Of a DNA stretch of 54,296 bases, positions 7,859-16,615 are shown piece after piece. Source of the stretch: F1-120-MAGs238 sp964484185 (lineage in GTDB: Bacteria > Planctomycetota > Phycisphaerae > Phycisphaerales > UBA1924); contig CAZAEQ010000030.1 in the NCBI GenBank assembly GCA_964484185.1, positions 1 to 54,296 of the forward strand, written 5' to 3'. Within the stretch, counting starts at the first letter, position 1. Every line of letters starts with the position of its first letter. The position numbers and the translations under genes were made by a program. The notes under the pieces were generated by a model, which was not told the origin of the DNA, ran no database searches, and was given only the letters and a program-made list of their open reading frames with translations.

Positions 7859-9643
7859 TTGGCGGTTCTGGCAACTGGCAAGCCGTATCATCCCGCCACT
7901 TTGCCGCGTAATGCCGTCCAATATGCGCTTCTCTGGTCGCTGATTGCAGCGCTGGCTATCGCACTTGTGTATCCGATTCTCCTCACAGTCCGCGGCGGGC
8001 TCGCGGCCGATATCGCGACCAAATCCGGCTGGACATTCGACCACATCCTGCTGGTGTTTCAAGACCCGACATCACGCGGGGCTTTGCTGAACTCGTTGAT
8101 GATCGCGACAGGGACGACGACGCTGGCATGCCTGATCGCCCTACCGCTGGCAGTGCTCGCGGCCAATTACAAATTCCCCGGTAAGGGTTTTTTCAACGCA
8201 CTGGTCCTGGTGCCGATGATCCTGCCGCCGTTTGTGGGGGCGATTGGGGTGCGGGCGATACTGGGACGCGAGGGGTCGCTCAATGCGATCCTGGGGACTG
8301 AGTGGGATATATTGGGCGGCGTGATTACGCTGGGGAAGACTTCGATTTCGCTCAAGCCGCTGGGCGTGATGATTTTACAGTCGTTGAGTTTGTATCCGAT
8401 TATTTTCCTGAACACGACGGCGTCGCTGGCGAACTTGGATCCCGCGCTGGGCGAATCTGCCGAGAACCTGGGTGCGACGAGTTGGCAGCGGTTTCGGCGG
8501 ATTACATTGCCCTTGATTCGGCCTGGTATTTTTGCAGGCGCGACGATTGTGTTTATCTGGAGTTTCACTGAGCTGGGTACGCCGCTCATGTTTGATTACT
8601 ACCAGGTGACGCCCGTGCAGATTTTCTACGGGCTGAAGGAAGTTGAGAATTCTGCGCGGCCGTATGCGCTCACGATCGTGATGCTGGTGATGGCGATTTC
8701 GATTTACATCGCCGGAAGAGCCTTGTTTGGCGGCAAGGCGTATGCGATGTATTCGAAGGCGTCGCGCGCGGGTGGGGAAGTGCAGCTGGGCGGTGGCAAG
8801 GCTCTCCTGGCGACGGGTGCGTTTGCGTTTGTGGGAGTGCTTGCGGTCATGCCGCATATTGGGGTGATTTTCACTGCACTTGCGCGGCCGGGGCAGTGGT
8901 ATGGAACGGCTTTGCCGACTTCATTTACGAGTTCGCACTTTCAGCAGGCGCTGGGTGCGCCGGATTCGTTTTCGGCGATCGTGAACAGTTTGAAATTTTC
9001 GGCGATCGCGATGTGCGTGAATGTGGTGCTGGGGATTTTGATTGCGTACTTCATTGTGCGGACGAAGTTGATCGGGCGGAATCTATTGGATTCGCTGTGT
9101 ATGTTGCCGCTGGCGGTGCCAGGGCTGGTGCTGGCGTTTGGATTTGTCGCGATGAGTTTGCGGTGGCCGTTTAAGGGTGGGCCGCTGGAGGGGTATGCAT
9201 CGATCTTTGGTGTTGATCCGAACCCAATTCCGTTTTTGGTGATGGCGTATGCGGTGCGGCGGTTGCCGTACATTGTGCGGTCGACGGTCGCGGGGCTTGA
9301 GCAGACATCGCATGAGCTTGAAGAGGCGGCGATTAATCTGGGGGCATCGCGGGTGTATGCAGTGCGGCGTGTGATTGTGCCGCTGATCCTGGCAAATATC
9401 ATCGCTGGGTCGCTGCTGGTTTTCAGTTTCTCGATGCTCGAGGTTTCGGATTCATTGATCTTGGCGCAGCAGGCGCAGGATTACCCGGTGACGAAGGCGA
9501 TTTTGGCGTTCAGTGAGAGACTTGGCGATGGGCCGTATATCGCGAGCGCGATGGGTGTGTGGGGGATGGCGCTTTTGACGGTGACGTTGCTGGCGGCGAG
9601 TAATTTGCTGGGGAAGAAGTTGGGGTCGATTTTTAGGGTGTGA
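7859..9643 (+). CDS. ABC transporter permease with two fused inner-membrane domains (iron(III)/thiamine-type)
   Basis: The predicted product (about 594 residues) has around 12 membrane helices in two homologous halves. Each half carries the loop that contacts the transporter ATPase: SAENLGATSWQRFRRITLPL and EEAAINLGASRVYAVRRVI. Fused permeases of this size are typical of FbpB/AfuB-like iron(III) importers and of ThiP-like systems; the substrate cannot be told from sequence. No ATPase or periplasmic binding protein gene lies nearby in the window, so partners must be encoded elsewhere. The TTG at 7859 is chosen because AGGAG lies 4 nt before it; the frame is open further upstream, with another TTG at 7901. 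It diverges from the zinc-ribbon gene. Confidence 0.88.
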   Translation: MAVLATGKPYHPATLPRNAVQYALLWSLIAALAIALVYPILLTVRGGLAADIATKSGWTFDHILLVFQDPTSRGALLNSLMIATGTTTLACLIALPLAVLAANYKFPGKGFFNALVLVPMILPPFVGAIGVRAILGREGSLNAILGTEWDILGGVITLGKTSISLKPLGVMILQSLSLYPIIFLNTTASLANLDPALGESAENLGATSWQRFRRITLPLIRPGIFAGATIVFIWSFTELGTPLMFDYYQVTPVQIFYGLKEVENSARPYALTIVMLVMAISIYIAGRALFGGKAYAMYSKASRAGGEVQLGGGKALLATGAFAFVGVLAVMPHIGVIFTALARPGQWYGTALPTSFTSSHFQQALGAPDSFSAIVNSLKFSAIAMCVNVVLGILIAYFIVRTKLIGRNLLDSLCMLPLAVPGLVLAFGFVAMSLRWPFKGGPLEGYASIFGVDPNPIPFLVMAYAVRRLPYIVRSTVAGLEQTSHELEEAAINLGASRVYAVRRVIVPLILANIIAGSLLVFSFSMLEVSDSLILAQQAQDYPVTKAILAFSERLGDGPYIASAMGVWGMALLTVTLLAASNLLGKKLGSIFRV

Positions 9644-9657
9644 GTTTTCGATCCAAA

Positions 9658-10026
9658 TCAGTACAAGATTCCCACGATGATTTCACAGATACGTGAAGTT
9701 ACCCATACGACAGCGAAGAACGCGAGAACGGCAAGAGTTGAAAGGAGTATCGATCGCCAGCGATACCAGGAACCCCAGATGCATAGGAACAGGCAAAGTA
9801 CAATTACTCCTAGCGAGCCGAAGAGTGAAATCTCGTCTCTCAGCGTTGGGCCGGTATAAACTGGCTTGCTGATCGAACTCTTGTGTGCGACATAGCTGAA
9901 AAATAGGGGAATTGCTGGCACCACAAACGCAAACAGGAGAAAGTTGCGGCCGCGATCTCGCAGCTTTTGTTCCGAAGTGTCGGAGGGGTTCACTGGGGCC
10001 TGTGGTGAATCTGATGCTGATGCCAT
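9658..10026 (-). CDS. Small three-helix membrane protein, unknown
   Basis: The product has about 122 residues. After a short Ser/Pro/Gln-rich cytoplasmic start come three hydrophobic helices (FLLFAFVVPAIPLFFSYV; LFGSLGVIVLCLFLCIW; ILLSTLAVLAFFAVVWV). A Met nine codons downstream of the first possible start was chosen (MASASDSPQ). The stop lies 14 bp from the convergent permease stop. No domain is recognised. The helices and codon pattern favour a real gene; the frame is otherwise short. Confidence 0.6.
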   Translation of the reverse strand: MASASDSPQAPVNPSDTSEQKLRDRGRNFLLFAFVVPAIPLFFSYVAHKSSISKPVYTGPTLRDEISLFGSLGVIVLCLFLCIWGSWYRWRSILLSTLAVLAFFAVVWVTSRICEIIVGILY

Positions 10027-10075
10027 ACTGGCAATCGTACATCCAAACAGCATCGTTTGTGCAAGTTGCGTTCCT

Positions 10076-10172
10076 AGGTCGCCCCTTCAGGGCTTTTTGT
10101 GACGGGGGTCACATTACCCAGGGCTGCGCGGACTTCGCCCTGGGCTATGGCTAGGCCGCACCTTTGGTGCTT
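10076..10172. repeat. REP-like palindrome cluster between small membrane genes
   Basis: Four palindromes follow one another: GCCC-ttca-GGGC at about 10081-10093, TGTGAC-4 nt-GTCACA at 10098-10113, CCCAGGGC-12 nt-GCCCTGGG at 10117-10144, and GCACC-ttt-GGTGC at 10158-10170. No ORF with coding character covers them. The CCCAGGGC...GCCCTGGG unit looks like a dispersed extragenic palindrome. No tyrosine-type REP transposase gene is visible in the window. Confidence 0.65.
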
Positions 10173-10243
10173 GGGAAGAGAGGACATGTAAGAACAGTGA
10201 GTTAGGCCGCCGTTGTTTGCGATCGTGGTTCGAGCAACGTGGG

Positions 10244-10663
10244 TCATCGTTTGGAGAACCGGTTCCTTGCGAATCGCCCCACCGCTGCCATTGCCAACAC
10301 CGGGATTGCCATGAAGCCATACATGATGATTTCGAATGGGATCAAGTTGTGTGAGGTTCCATCTTTTACGATCTCGGCGATTGCAGCGCATGGCAGGAGT
10401 GCCACACTTGTGATGGCGATGGCCCAGACTGGGGCGCCGGTTGCAAGGCCAGCAACCAGGCCCAGTGCGGCGAGGAGTGCGATCGGGAGTACGCCCATTT
10501 TTTCGATCCCAGTGTGAAGTAATGGGAACAGGGGCGCGGGTTTGAGAGGCTGGTCCAGGACGGGGATCACGATGCAGGCGATTCCGAGCACTGCGACAAC
10601 TGCCAAAACTGCTATGAGTCGCGGCCAATTTGTGTCTTTCATCTGAATGACTGGTGCTTCCAT
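10244..10663 (-). CDS. Four-helix membrane protein, unknown
   Basis: The product has 139 residues with four hydrophobic segments (LIAVLAVVAVLGIACIVIPVL; MGVLPIALLAALGLVAGLA; VWAIAITSVALLPCAAIAEIV; FEIIMYGFMAIPVLAMAAV). The ATG at 10663 has AGGAGA at an ideal distance, so this start is firm. A perfect inverted repeat (10688-10709) lies just upstream and is a likely operator. No family is recognised; length and topology recall small regulated membrane proteins, but no function is assigned. Confidence 0.7.
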   Translation of the reverse strand: MEAPVIQMKDTNWPRLIAVLAVVAVLGIACIVIPVLDQPLKPAPLFPLLHTGIEKMGVLPIALLAALGLVAGLATGAPVWAIAITSVALLPCAAIAEIVKDGTSHNLIPFEIIMYGFMAIPVLAMAAVGRFARNRFSKR

Positions 10664-10687
10664 GGTTGATCTCCTGTGGGCGGGCAC

Positions 10688-10709
10688 GTAGTTAGCGTAC
10701 ACTAACTAC
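10688..10709. promoter_or_regulatory. Perfect palindromic operator candidate
   Basis: GTAGTTAG and CTAACTAC form a perfect 8-bp inverted repeat around CGTACA, 25 bp upstream of the membrane protein start at 10663. The size and spacing suit a dimeric repressor site. No regulator gene is adjacent in the window, so the binding protein is unknown. Confidence 0.5.
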
Positions 10710-10972
10710 GGGTGCAAAGGCAAGTGTTTTGTGACATGGTGTGGAAAAAAGGGGACTGCACACGGGATGGGCCGTGCCACGGCTATTTCTCGCATGGGTA
10801 GCTGAAATGGGTCTTCTGCCCCCGCCGGGGCAGGCAGCGGCGTTTTCTACCCTACTGGGGGTTGCGCTCGGAGGACCTCGCTTCACTCCCGGCTACAGCC
10901 TTATCGCTCCTCCGGAGCGAAAACACTCGTTCGTTAGCCGTTTCGTTTGAATCCGCAACGGGGGCGCAAGAA
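10710..10972. other. Intergenic stretch with hairpins, no gene seen
   Basis: This gap between the membrane gene and prkA holds several palindromes of REP type: CTGCCCC-4 nt-GGGGCAG at 10816-10833 and TCGCTCC-3 nt-GGAGCGA at 10904-10920. A 69-codon plus-strand frame across it (10741-10950) has no coding character and is made mostly of these palindromes. Confidence 0.5.
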
Positions 10973-10995
10973 AACACCCGCCACAAGCGGGTGTT
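10973..10995 (-). terminator. Rho-independent terminator of prkA, with a second hairpin before it
   Basis: AACACCCGC and GCGGGTGTT form a perfect 9-bp stem with a 5-nt loop. On the minus strand it is followed by a T-rich run (TTTTC). It lies about 40 nt after the prkA stop. A second perfect hairpin, ATGCAGGC-6 nt-GCCTGCAT at 11008-11029, stands between the stop codon and the terminator. Confidence 0.75.
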
Positions 10996-11033
10996 CAAGG
11001 AGAAATCATGCAGGCGAGAGAGCCTGCATATGG

Positions 11034-13244
11034 CTAACGCTGTTTACTGTCGCCGCGGGCGAAGATTGAGGCGACGTAGTTGAGGACATCGGTTGCACTG
11101 GTTTCGTTGTAGCCGAAGTTTTTGATCAGGCGTTGTTTCACGACGTCGATCTTCTTCTGGGTTTCATCATCAACCACGCTTGAGACGAGGTTCTTGAGCT
11201 TGATGGTGTCGCGCTGGTCTTCAAAGAGCTTGAGTTCAAGGGCTTTGTAGAGCCGGGCGTTGGTGTTGTATTCGAACTTCTTGCCATCGAGCGCGAGGGC
11301 GCCGATGTAGTTCATGATCTCCTGGCGGAAATCATCCTTGCGGCTCTCCGCGATGTCGATCTTTTCTTCGATCGAGCGCATCATGCGGTCATCTGGCTCA
11401 TCGTACTTGCCGGTGTACTTGTTGATGACCTTTTCTTTCTGCGTGTAGGCCCGGACGTTTTCGATGTAGTTGACACACAGCCGGCGGATTGCATCTTCAT
11501 CTGCGCTGATTGCACGCTGCACTTCGCCCTTGATGATGTCTTCGTACTCTTCCTTGACCACACTGAGCAGTTCGCGGAAGCGCTTGCGGAGATTTTCATC
11601 GTTGATGAGCGAGTGATGGCCGATGCCGTTTTCGAGTTCGTTGAGCACCATGAACGGGTTGACCGAGCGATCTTCAATCGCTGAAGGACTGACCAGGGCA
11701 TTGGAGATCTTGTCCTGGATGTAGCGCGGGCTGATGCCGCTCATGCCTTCGCGATGAGCTTCTTCCTTCAGTTCCTTGATCGAATCCTCGGTGAAGCCGG
11801 GGATTGACTTGCCGTTGTAGAGCTTGAGTTTTTGGAGCAGCGTCAGGCCCGCTTTCTTGGGCTCTTCGAGGCGGGTGAGAACCGCCCACATCGCGGCGAC
11901 TTCCAAGGTGTGCGGAGCAATGTGCATGCCCTTGATGCGTTCGGTGGAGAAATCTTTCTGATAGATCTTGATCTCATCATCGAGGCGGATGTTGTAGGGC
12001 ACATCGATCTTGATGGTGCGATCTCTGAACGCTTCCATCAACTCATTACTCTGCAGGCGCTTGTATTCGGGCTCGTTGGTGTGGCCCAGAATCACTTCAT
12101 CGATATGCGTCTGAGCGAACTTCTTGGGCTTGATTGAGTGTTCCTGCGATGCGCCCAGCAAGTCATACAAGAAGGCGACATCGAGCTTGAGGACTTCGAT
12201 GAATTCACAGATGCCGCGGTTTGCGATGTTGAGCTCGCCATCGAAGTTGAATGCGCGAGGATCGGAATCGCTACCGTACTGGGCGATTTTGCGATAATTG
12301 ATATCGCCGGTAAGTTCGGTGGAATCCTGGTTCTTTTCATCCTTTGGCTGAAAGGTGCCAATACCAATGCGATCTTTTTCGCTCAGCACAATGCGGCGGA
12401 CCTGCACGTGCTCCATGACTTTCTTCCAATCGCCATCGTAGAACTTCATCAAATCGTCATTGATCTTGCGGCAGAACGGGCAGGGCTCGCCCATCAGTTT
12501 CAATCTGCCATGATGGTGCTCAGGCTTGTACCGAGCGTTCAGCTTCATCATGATTTCTTCGCGTGCTTCCTTGGGCACGAGCAACAGCGGCTCTTCGTGC
12601 ATGGGGCAGGCGAACTCGTGGCTCTTGACCGCTTCCTTGGTCGATGAGGCCACAGCTTCCATTTCGCAATTGGAGTTCAGCAGCCATGAATACGCGTACA
12701 TCGCTCCTTCAGGAGTGCGCGAGTAGTTCTCAATGCCCTTCTTCAAAATACGGGCTATCGTCGACTTGCTCGAACCAACTGGCCCGTGCAGGAGCAAGAT
12801 GCGTTTGTCGGTTCCATACCCCTCCGCGGCGGAGCGGAAGAAATCGACCAGCGACATCAGCGCAAAATCAAGGCCGAAAATCGCATCTGCACCCTGATCA
12901 AATGGGTCAGAGAAGAAGTGATAGCGCACGCACTCTTTCTTAAACAGCTTGTAGCGCTCGCTTCCCTGCACCATCACCGCATCAAACAGGCGCTGATACG
13001 CATTGCGCACCACCGCCGGATTGTCATTCACGATATTGAGGTAATCCCAGAAGCTGCCTGACCAGTGCTGATCCTGATATTTCTTGCGATCGAGTCTGGC
13101 ATCGATCAGATTCGCAAGTTCAGCGCCGCTTGCAGCGCCGACTGCCGGTTGAGATGCGCTCGCAGCGGATGCACCCGAAGCCGCACCTGAGGAGCGGTAA
13201 AATGCCGCGGTACTCCACGAAGGATCGATCGGAGAATCGTTCAT
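11034..13244 (-). CDS. prkA: PrkA family serine protein kinase / AAA+ protein
   Basis: The 736-residue product matches the PrkA (YeaG) family: an AAA+ domain followed by a kinase-like C-terminal domain, linked in other bacteria to starvation and sporulation-type stress. The P-loop is LLHGPVGSSKSTI. Other family stretches are RIGIGTFQPKDEKNQD, DINYRKIAQYGSDSDPRAFNF (quoted in part), GLLEF-like RGICEFIEVLK, and HTNEPEYKRLQSN. The N-terminus has about 60 extra residues rich in Ser/Ala. ATG at 13244 is preceded by GAGAGGGA at a good distance. The usual neighbours, yeaH (DUF444) and spoVR, are absent from the window. Transcription ends at the hairpin at 10973-10995. Confidence 0.93.
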   Translation of the reverse strand: MNDSPIDPSWSTAAFYRSSGAASGASAASASQPAVGAASGAELANLIDARLDRKKYQDQHWSGSFWDYLNIVNDNPAVVRNAYQRLFDAVMVQGSERYKLFKKECVRYHFFSDPFDQGADAIFGLDFALMSLVDFFRSAAEGYGTDKRILLLHGPVGSSKSTIARILKKGIENYSRTPEGAMYAYSWLLNSNCEMEAVASSTKEAVKSHEFACPMHEEPLLLVPKEAREEIMMKLNARYKPEHHHGRLKLMGEPCPFCRKINDDLMKFYDGDWKKVMEHVQVRRIVLSEKDRIGIGTFQPKDEKNQDSTELTGDINYRKIAQYGSDSDPRAFNFDGELNIANRGICEFIEVLKLDVAFLYDLLGASQEHSIKPKKFAQTHIDEVILGHTNEPEYKRLQSNELMEAFRDRTIKIDVPYNIRLDDEIKIYQKDFSTERIKGMHIAPHTLEVAAMWAVLTRLEEPKKAGLTLLQKLKLYNGKSIPGFTEDSIKELKEEAHREGMSGISPRYIQDKISNALVSPSAIEDRSVNPFMVLNELENGIGHHSLINDENLRKRFRELLSVVKEEYEDIIKGEVQRAISADEDAIRRLCVNYIENVRAYTQKEKVINKYTGKYDEPDDRMMRSIEEKIDIAESRKDDFRQEIMNYIGALALDGKKFEYNTNARLYKALELKLFEDQRDTIKLKNLVSSVVDDETQKKIDVVKQRLIKNFGYNETSATDVLNYVASIFARGDSKQR

Positions 13245-13547
13245 GCGCAGTCCCTCTCAGACATCTCTGGTGCACGAACGCAGTGAGCGTTCCCGCCCGC
13301 AATAGATGCAGGCTCTGCTCCAGAATCTTGCAAGGCTCAGCGAAGGAGCCAGTGGCCCCTTACTGGTCTATAGAAATACTCGGCCCGCCACTTGCGGCAG
13401 GAAAGTTATCTACATTCACCACGCTATCGACCATTTTCACAACCAAATCAAGCGAACTTTCGGGAGTTATCTCCCGCTATTTGATACGCATCAATCATGG
13501 ATTGCGTTCCATAATCACATCGCCGATCCGCACCGATAACTTGTTTG
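13245..13547. other. Intergenic region between topA and prkA
   Basis: No gene is seen. It contains a small hairpin, CGGGAG-ttat-CTCCCG (13461-13476), with no following T-run, which may be a weak topA terminator on the minus strand. The prkA promoter should lie near its low-coordinate end, but no confident -35/-10 pair was found. Confidence 0.4.
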
Positions 13548-16397
13548 TTACAAACCCATGTCATCCGCCGCGGCCTCCAGGGATTCCACAGGTGCATCAG
13601 CGTCGCCGACTTTTCCACCCAGGGCCTGAATTGTCGGCGCGCCCGGAAGCGGCTTGCCAAGCGAATCGGTGAGAGCGACTCCGCTGAGAGTTCGCACGAT
13701 TGGGGTAGGATTCTTCTTGATATGTGCATCCAACGTCGCAAGCAGCTGTTCCTGCTTCTCTTTGGTCAGGTCGCCAAATTTCCCTCTGCCGCGGCACTTG
13801 GGGAATCCGCTGCATCCGAGCCAGGGGCCGCGCAGGCCATGCCGCAGAACCAGCGGACGGTCTTTGCATGATGGGCACATGACATCTGTCAGCGGCGGCG
13901 GCACGTTTTTCGCGACGACCTTGTTGGAATCTTTTCCTTTGCCCAGATTCAAGATCCCATCGCAAGGGTTGGCCTTGTCGTTGTAACGAGCACAGCCCAG
14001 GAATTGTCCGAACTTACCGGTACGCAGCGTCATCGGCCCACCGCACTTGGTGCAGGCAACTTGCGTTGTTTCCGCGGCGGCCATTGGCTTGCCATCGCGA
14101 TCACAGGGTTGTGCGAACTTGCACTCTGGATACTTTGAACACGACAGGAATCGACCGTTCTTGCCGAAGCGATAGACCATGTCGCTCTGGCATGTGCCGC
14201 AGCGATACTCCTTCGGGGCTGGTGTCGTTTCGGCTTTGGCGTGACTGAGCGTGTCGCCGGCGATTTCAAGCGCCGATTTGAATGGACCGTAGAACGTGTG
14301 CAGCATCTGCACCCAATCGATATGGTCTTCTTCGATCTTGTCGAGCTGCAATTCCATCGTGCGCGTATAGCCCACGCTCATGATTTCGGGGAACGCTTCG
14401 GTGAGTTTGTCTGTGACGACTTCGCCCAGGCTTGATGCATAGAACCGGCGTTCCATGACCTCGACATATTTTTGATCCTGGATCTTTGCAATGATGTCGG
14501 CGTAGGTTGAAGGACGGCCAATTCCCTCAGATTCGAGCGTCTTAATCAAGCTCGCTTCGGTAAACCGCGGCGGTGGCGAGGTGAATTTCTGCGCTGGCTG
14601 CACTGCAAATGGCGCAACTGGCTGCTTCTCTTTTACGGTTGGCAGCACCTGTTCATCGCTGGCGGTTGGCACACCGATGACTTTGTAGAAGCCATCGAAT
14701 GCCAGCACGCGGCCGGTCGCGCGGAACGTCAGCGGCTTCTTTGCATCTGTGCCGCCCTTGATCACAATCGCGGTCGCATCCCACTCTGCGCTCTTCATCT
14801 GGCACGCGACGAAGCGGTCCCAGATCAATGTGTATAAGCGCAACTGATCGCTGTTGAGAGCGTTCTTCACGCGCGTGGGCGGATAGTCCATGCTCGCCGG
14901 GCGGATCGCTTCGTGTGCTTCCTGCGCATCTTTGTTGCTGCTGGAATAGAAGTTTGGCTTTTCAGGCAGGTACTTCTCGCCGTACTTGTCACGGATGAAC
15001 CCGCGTGCCATGTTGATCGCATCGCCCGACAAGTGTGTCGAGTCGGTACGCATGTACGTAATCAAACCGACTGGGCCTTCGCCGGGAATATCCACACCCT
15101 GGTATAAGCCCTGCGCCGTATTCATCGTGCGGCGAGCTGCGAACCCGAGCACGTTAGAAGCAGTTTGCTGCAAGGTCGATGTGATAAACGGTGGCGATGG
15201 CCGCGTGGTTGTGCGGCGTGTTTCAATTGCTTCGATCGCGTATGGCGTCGCAGGATCGACTGAACCCTGGATCGTCCTTACGAACTTGGCTGGGCCCTTG
15301 CCATCAGCATCTTCTTTGACCGTCGCAACCGGGTTTTTCACACCGGCGAGTTTGAGGATCGTGACCATTTGACCGGTCAAATCCTCGATTTTTCCGATGG
15401 TTCCAACTGAGAACTTGTCGCCGCCAACCTCGACCAATTCAGCCTTGAACGAGCCGTGATCGCCGAGCCAGCCATTCTGGAGTTTCTGGCTTGGGGCTTC
15501 GCCGCGTTCGTTTCTTCTTGCGACATACTCAGCAAATTCGCTCGCGAGTTTGGGCGCGTCTTTGAGACTCAATGTGAAGCACGCGTTCATCGCCCAGTAT
15601 TCATCGGGGATGAAGGCGCGAATCTCGCGCTCGCGTTCCACAATCAATCGCGTAGCGACCGACTGCACACGCCCGGCCGACAATCCTCTCGCGACTTTTT
15701 TCCAAAGCAGGGGCGAGACCTGATAACCCACGATGCGGTCGACGATTCGCCTGGCCTGCTGCGCATTCACACGGTCTTCATCGATCGCGTGCGGATGCTT
15801 GAACGCCTTTTCGATTTCGGCTTTGGTAATCGCAGAGAAGATCACACGTTTGGCGTCTTTGCTCTTGATGCCCACGATCTGCGCGAGGTGCCACGCGATG
15901 GCTTCTCCCTCGCGGTCCAAGTCGGTTGCGAACCAGACTTCTTTTCCACTTGTCAGCGTTTCCTTCGCCGCCCGCTTCAACTCATCGACAACCTTCTCTT
16001 TGTCCGGCAGCGACTCGTATGTGGGCTTGAAGTCGTGCTCAAGGTCCACACCCGGCACCGGCGCTTTCACGCCCTTGGGATTCCTGCTCGGCAAGTCTCT
16101 GATGTGGCCGATCGATGCCAGCACCAGATAGTCTGACCCGAGGTACTTATTGATTGTCTTGGCCTTGGCTGGTGATTCGACGATCACAAGATGCCGGTTC
16201 TTCGCGCTGCCCGCTGTGAACCCTGTGCCGCGGATTGGGAAAGTCCTTCCGCCGCGGCCTTTCTTGCCACCACCCTTGCCGCCTCCACCTTTCGCGGGCT
16301 TCTTCGCCACTGCTTCAGGTGGCGCAACGAGAACGCTTCCTTCTTCAAAAGGTGCATCCGGAACCGCCGCGGGCTTTTTAGTGGGTCGCTTGGCCAT
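13548..16397 (-). CDS. topA: DNA topoisomerase I
   Basis: Type IA topoisomerase that relaxes negative supercoils, 949 residues. A basic, Gly/Lys-rich N-terminal extension (about 65 residues) precedes the TOPRIM domain, which begins HLVIVESPAKAKTI and holds the metal-binding ATDLDREGEAIAWHL. The catalytic Tyr is in GLITYMRTDSTHLSGD. Three C-terminal zinc fingers follow: CGTCQSDMVYRFGKNG...C, CTKCGGPMTLRTGKFG...C, and CPSCKDRPLVLRHG...C. ATG at 16397 (MAKRPTKKPAAV) is the start; the frame stays open 43 codons upstream without coding character. The gene runs between dinB and prkA on the same strand but with gaps of 200-300 bp. Confidence 0.97.
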   Translation of the reverse strand: MAKRPTKKPAAVPDAPFEEGSVLVAPPEAVAKKPAKGGGGKGGGKKGRGGRTFPIRGTGFTAGSAKNRHLVIVESPAKAKTINKYLGSDYLVLASIGHIRDLPSRNPKGVKAPVPGVDLEHDFKPTYESLPDKEKVVDELKRAAKETLTSGKEVWFATDLDREGEAIAWHLAQIVGIKSKDAKRVIFSAITKAEIEKAFKHPHAIDEDRVNAQQARRIVDRIVGYQVSPLLWKKVARGLSAGRVQSVATRLIVEREREIRAFIPDEYWAMNACFTLSLKDAPKLASEFAEYVARRNERGEAPSQKLQNGWLGDHGSFKAELVEVGGDKFSVGTIGKIEDLTGQMVTILKLAGVKNPVATVKEDADGKGPAKFVRTIQGSVDPATPYAIEAIETRRTTTRPSPPFITSTLQQTASNVLGFAARRTMNTAQGLYQGVDIPGEGPVGLITYMRTDSTHLSGDAINMARGFIRDKYGEKYLPEKPNFYSSSNKDAQEAHEAIRPASMDYPPTRVKNALNSDQLRLYTLIWDRFVACQMKSAEWDATAIVIKGGTDAKKPLTFRATGRVLAFDGFYKVIGVPTASDEQVLPTVKEKQPVAPFAVQPAQKFTSPPPRFTEASLIKTLESEGIGRPSTYADIIAKIQDQKYVEVMERRFYASSLGEVVTDKLTEAFPEIMSVGYTRTMELQLDKIEEDHIDWVQMLHTFYGPFKSALEIAGDTLSHAKAETTPAPKEYRCGTCQSDMVYRFGKNGRFLSCSKYPECKFAQPCDRDGKPMAAAETTQVACTKCGGPMTLRTGKFGQFLGCARYNDKANPCDGILNLGKGKDSNKVVAKNVPPPLTDVMCPSCKDRPLVLRHGLRGPWLGCSGFPKCRGRGKFGDLTKEKQEQLLATLDAHIKKNPTPIVRTLSGVALTDSLGKPLPGAPTIQALGGKVGDADAPVESLEAAADDMGL

Positions 16398-16615
16398 ACT
16401 ACCTATACAGTGAGAGCTAGAAACTGACGGAGCCGTTTCGCCCCCCGCTCTTCTATCGGGATCGGGGGACTTGCGCGGCACAGACTCATTGCACCGAATC
16501 GGGTGTTTGATGCCCGAGCAGCGCAACTATGTTCACCAAACACATGCCGCACCCGTTGGGGGCAGCCACGAATGGCAACTGCCAGACCAAAGCACCCCTT
16601 CATGGCTATGTCAAA

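Noticed and set aside
10074..10628. 184-codon minus-strand frame
   Set aside because: It overlaps the well-supported 10244-10663 gene (firm RBS) in another frame and is built partly from palindromes.
10741..10950. 69-codon plus-strand frame
   Set aside because: It is made mainly of REP-like palindromes and has no RBS.
13461..13476. CGGGAG-ttat-CTCCCG as a firm topA terminator
   Set aside because: No T-run follows and it is about 70 nt past the stop, so it is mentioned only as weak.
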